This document shows, one piece after another, positions 5,135 through 7,454 of a stretch of 7,454 nucleotides of DNA. Position 1 is the stretch's first letter. Each line of letters begins with the position of its first letter. Origin of the DNA: Kiloniellaceae bacterium (GTDB lineage: Bacteria > Pseudomonadota > Alphaproteobacteria > Kiloniellales > Kiloniellaceae); NCBI GenBank assembly GCA_028280915.1, contig JANQKX010000410.1, positions 1 through 7,454 of the forward strand, given 5' to 3'. The notes beneath the pieces were generated by a model that saw only the letters and a list, made by a program, of their open reading frames with translations, did no database searches and had not been told where the DNA came from. The position numbers and the translations under genes were made by a program.

Positions 5135-6912
5135 TGAAAACTTTTTTCCGATCGGCCCCATTAGGGGCCATTTTTTTTGCCGCCCAGGCTATTGTGATCC
5201 AAGCTTTCGCGGCGGCTATCACCATCGAATCCTTGCCCTATGACAGTTCGATCAGCGGCACGGAAATGATCCCCTCGGAGGACGGCACCACCGGGCACGT
5301 CACCATCACCCGCCTGGATGCTTTCATTGGCGGCGGTGATATCCCCGGCGACATCACAAAGCCGCCCTATAATGCGGCCTGTAACGGCACCAGCGACGAT
5401 GCGGCGGCGTTCAAGGCGGCTATGGAAGCCCAGATTGCCATCTATGTACCGCCGGGCGTGACCTGCCTTTGGTCCACCATGGACAACTACGCCATCAACA
5501 ATCCCTTTGCCATCTATAGCGTGGCCTATGGCGGGGACCGTCCCACGATTAACATCGACAGCAGCGTGAACCTGGATCTGAGCGAGGGTGCTCATGCGGT
5601 GGTGCGGAACCTTCGGTTCATCAACGGCGGCATGCTGTTTCGCGAAGACAACAGCAACAGCGCCACCGTCGCCTTTGAGTGCATCAATGTGCATTTTGAA
5701 AATACCACGAACGGCTGTATCGAGACGGACAACAACTCCAACGAGCCCGCCAACCGAAGCCGGTCCTTCGTGCGTATCGTGGAAACCACGAACGTAAACA
5801 TCTCGGGTCGTTTTGTGCTGGACATGCAGGCGGGTCACAGCACCGGCATGATGATCCTGCGCAACAGCTTTGACGACACGCAAAGCGTCATGCGGATCGG
5901 CTTTGTGGACAACAACAATGACGTGCCCCTTTCCGGCGGGGCGGCCGATGGGGAAAGCCGCAACTGGCTGACCCGAAACATCTTGGTCAAAAACAATGTG
6001 GCAACCAACATGTTCGACTCCGCGGGCGGATCGGGGGAGACGGATGCCTGCATCGATTCCCATGCCCGTAACATCATTGTGCGGGGCAACCACTGTGAGA
6101 ATTTGACCTCGGGCAACCCCAACGACATCGAATGTATCTATTCCAAATCCACCAACAACATCGTCATCGACAATATCTTGGTGAATTGCGGTATGGAGCA
6201 GGCGGCCATTGCCTTCAAGGGCTCCGCCAATGGGCAAGCCTATCCCGGCTGCACTCAAGGGGCCTGCGCGCGCAATGGCATCGGTGCTCTGAACAAAATC
6301 GAATACGAAGATGATTCCCAACCGAGTTACGGCTGTTTTTGGCAGCAGTCGGATGTGCTTTTGCTTTATGGCAACCACGGGGACGGCTGCACGGACAACT
6401 TCAGCAGTCAACAGAATCCTCATCGGCATTACGGGCTCATCGTCGATTCAAACGCCGTATACAACCACGGCGGCGATACGGTCTTCAAGGTCAACGGCAA
6501 TGCGGGCGCGGCGCTCTTTTCCAGTAACATCCTGTGGTCCTTCAATGCGGCCGTTGCCAATGGGATCGAATGGCTGCGCTTGGAGTTAAACGCGGGGCAG
6601 ACCGCGGACGACATCATGTTTGTCAACAACCGCGGCAAGTTCTGGGACCAGGCCGGCGAGAGCACGCGGGGCATTTGGGCCGAGGCGGATACCAGCACCT
6701 CGTCGATCCGGAACTTTATTGTGTCGGGGAATTATTTCGGTCCGGTGGATACCTGTATCGACATGGACCTCAACGGGTCCCTTACCAATATGATCCTGGA
6801 CGGCAACAACCTGAGCAACTGCTCCACGCCGGTGCTCGACAACGGCAACAACGTTACCAACTGCCTGGTCGCCAACAACCAGGACTATGGGGGAGGGATC
6901 GCGGGATGTTAG
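5134..6912 (+). CDS. Exported Cys-rich beta-helix tail-spike-like protein (paralogue 2)
   Basis: A 592-residue diverged paralogue of the preceding product. Its ATG shares one base with the upstream stop (TGATG), so translation is probably coupled. Residues 1 to about 26-28 form a Sec signal peptide (MKTFFR, hydrophobic core IFFAAQAIVIQAFA, AxA-type site). The fibre entry motif follows at 29-51 (TIESLP, then ISGTEMIPSEDG), and the beta-helix entry at 78-96 (PYNAACNGTSDDAAAF). The body is Asn-rich beta-helix, and the end is YGGGIAGC. All 16 Cys (83, 111, 183, 195, 306, 321, 334, 352, 373, 378, 401, 419, 541, 563, 577, 592) have counterparts in paralogue 1. The pair C(S/T)QG(G/A)C is also shared. 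Outside the entry motif, the Cys positions and the C-terminal rungs, similarity looks low. This suggests an old duplication with diversified surfaces, as for two spikes with different glycan targets. No catalytic residues are identified. A terminator-like hairpin lies within codons 7-15. Confidence 0.85.
   Translation: MKTFFRSAPLGAIFFAAQAIVIQAFAAAITIESLPYDSSISGTEMIPSEDGTTGHVTITRLDAFIGGGDIPGDITKPPYNAACNGTSDDAAAFKAAMEAQIAIYVPPGVTCLWSTMDNYAINNPFAIYSVAYGGDRPTINIDSSVNLDLSEGAHAVVRNLRFINGGMLFREDNSNSATVAFECINVHFENTTNGCIETDNNSNEPANRSRSFVRIVETTNVNISGRFVLDMQAGHSTGMMILRNSFDDTQSVMRIGFVDNNNDVPLSGGAADGESRNWLTRNILVKNNVATNMFDSAGGSGETDACIDSHARNIIVRGNHCENLTSGNPNDIECIYSKSTNNIVIDNILVNCGMEQAAIAFKGSANGQAYPGCTQGACARNGIGALNKIEYEDDSQPSYGCFWQQSDVLLLYGNHGDGCTDNFSSQQNPHRHYGLIVDSNAVYNHGGDTVFKVNGNAGAALFSSNILWSFNAAVANGIEWLRLELNAGQTADDIMFVNNRGKFWDQAGESTRGIWAEADTSTSSIRNFIVSGNYFGPVDTCIDMDLNGSLTNMILDGNNLSNCSTPVLDNGNNVTNCLVANNQDYGGGIAGC
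5154..5178 (+). terminator. Intrinsic-terminator-like hairpin inside the signal peptide codons of paralogue 2
   Basis: GGCCCC (5154-5159) and GGGGCC (5164-5169) form a perfect six-pair all-GC stem with loop ATTA. After one A there is a run of eight T, 5171-5178, the longest in the window. The hairpin starts 20 bases after the ATG at 5134, and the T run encodes Ile-Phe-Phe of the hydrophobic core. It occupies the same place as the hairpin in the upstream paralogue but has a different sequence. It looks like a Rho-independent terminator within a coding region; its activity is not shown. Confidence 0.6.
6889..6897 (+). promoter_or_regulatory. Ribosome binding site for the last gene
   Basis: GGGGGAGGG lies eight bases before the ATG at 6906, within the last codons of the upstream gene, where it encodes its Gly-rich tail. 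It supports the start at 6906 and a seven-base overlap with the upstream stop (ATGTTAG). Confidence 0.65.
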
Positions 6913-7454
6913 GCCGGTTCCCCCTTTCCGCGGCGGCTCTGGGCAGCTTGGAGACCGCTATATCCGAAACGGCGGCCGAACAGGTTTTTTACTTCTCCAG
7001 CGGCGGGCTGACCACGGGCCCGGAGGAAGCGCCGGCCAACTGGCATTTTGACCCTTGCGTGTCCCGGCCGCCGGATCTGGAGCGCTCCATCGTGGAAAGC
7101 GGGCGTTTCCTGGGCGGCAACCTGCTGCGCACCATCGGCACCATCGAGTTCGCCAATGCGGAAGGAGACATGGACGCCTTGGTGGCAAATTTCGGGGTGG
7201 ATGGGCGCCGGGTCTGCGTGAAAGTGGGCGGGGTGGACACGAACCAAGCAGGCTTGCGGACCGCCTGGTCTTATGGCGATTTTCAGGTCCTCTTTGAAGG
7301 GACGGCCCTGGGCTGGGAATACGGCACCGATACCCTGTCCCTCAGAGTTCGCGGCAATGACTACTTGATGCGCCTGCCCATCCAAACCGACCGCTACTTG
7401 GGTCTGGGGGACTATAGCGGCGACGAGGACCTGGAGGACCGGCAGCGGCCCCAA
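6906..7454 (+). CDS. Phage tail-region protein, N-terminal part (3' partial)
   Basis: An open frame of 183 codons that runs off the window without a stop. It starts at ATG 6906, inside the end of the previous gene (ATGTTAG overlap). The N-terminus MLGRFPLSAAALGS is followed by YFSSGGLTTGPEEAP (residues 29-43), FLGGNLLRTIGTIEFANAEGDMDAL (68-92, quoted only for its layout: Gly-rich turn, then IEFAN, then GDMDAL), GVDGRRVCVKVGG (97-109), VLFEGTALGWEYG (128-140), LSLRVRG (144-150) and LPIQTDRYLG (157-166). I know this order of segments (TTG, GxxDAL, DGRxVxxKVG, FxGT, LPxQxxxYxG) from uncharacterised proteins in tail regions of alphaproteobacterial prophages. They are probably structural, but no biochemical role is known to me. 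There is no signal peptide, in contrast to the two genes before it. The coding call is strong because frame, ribosome binding site and family resemblance agree; the function is only 'tail-region protein'. Confidence 0.8.
   Translation, partial: MLGRFPLSAAALGSLETAISETAAEQVFYFSSGGLTTGPEEAPANWHFDPCVSRPPDLERSIVESGRFLGGNLLRTIGTIEFANAEGDMDALVANFGVDGRRVCVKVGGVDTNQAGLRTAWSYGDFQVLFEGTALGWEYGTDTLSLRVRGNDYLMRLPIQTDRYLGLGDYSGDEDLEDRQRPQ

Noticed and set aside
5161..6429. Long open frame (422 codons) on the - strand opposite the second beta-helix gene
   Set aside because: The + strand frame has a ribosome binding site, signal peptide and a paralogue with 16 matched Cys. The reverse frame is a His/Val/Ala-rich shadow.
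6985..6990. T6 run in the last gene as a further internal terminator
   Set aside because: No stable hairpin directly precedes it; the nearby CGGCCG is palindromic without a loop. The same holds for T runs at 3415, 3745 and 5142.
1..7454. Integrase, tRNA, CRISPR array, insertion sequence, diversity-generating retroelement repeats
   Set aside because: None seen: no regularly spaced short repeats, no inverted-repeat-bounded transposase, no reverse transcriptase gene or template repeat pair in this window.

Overview
The window is a 7.4 kb piece of a phage or prophage tail region. All five genes are on the + strand and packed head to tail, with only one gap longer than a few bases (78 bp). The DNA is GC-rich, locally very much so in the first third of the second gene. 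The gene types suggest a temperate phage of a high-GC proteobacterium, with an alphaproteobacterial flavour, but nothing here fixes the host. No integrase, tRNA, attachment site, CRISPR array or insertion sequence is visible.

Layout. (1) Positions 2-1648 hold the C-terminal part of a long, charged, coiled-coil protein, most likely the tail tape measure protein; its start lies upstream of the window. (2) Positions 1649-3271 start directly after its stop codon. They encode a 540-residue protein with four copies of an 'IAPxGLAxxxxFG' phage-structural repeat, followed by what looks like a six- to seven-bladed beta-propeller. (3) Positions 3350-5134 and (4) 5134-6912 are tandem, strongly diverged paralogues of 594 and 592 residues. 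Each has a Sec signal peptide, a short phage tail-fibre entry motif, a long Asn-rich right-handed beta-helix and a Gly-rich tail ending in Cys. (5) Positions 6906-7454 are the N-terminal part of a further tail-region protein of a type common in alphaproteobacterial prophages; it runs off the window. Genes 3, 4 and 5 each have a purine-rich ribosome binding site, and genes 3/4 and 4/5 overlap (TGATG, ATGTTAG), so they are probably translationally coupled.

The most striking feature is shared by genes 3 and 4. In both, 20-26 bases after the ATG and inside the signal peptide codons, there is a GC-rich hairpin followed by a run of 7 or 8 T: a textbook intrinsic terminator inside an open reading frame. 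These are the only T runs of seven or more in the window. The hairpin sequences differ, but position and architecture match. This suggests a gate that couples transcription of each exported protein to its own translation or to antitermination. The two proteins also share all 16 mature cysteines with nearly the same spacing, as expected for proteins oxidised outside the cytoplasm. Phage tail spikes are normally assembled in the cytoplasm, so export is unexpected. The pair may be exported spike-like proteins (adhesins, depolymerases or lysogeny-conversion factors) carried in a tail operon. That role is inference; the signal peptides, hairpins and cysteine pattern are read directly from the sequence.
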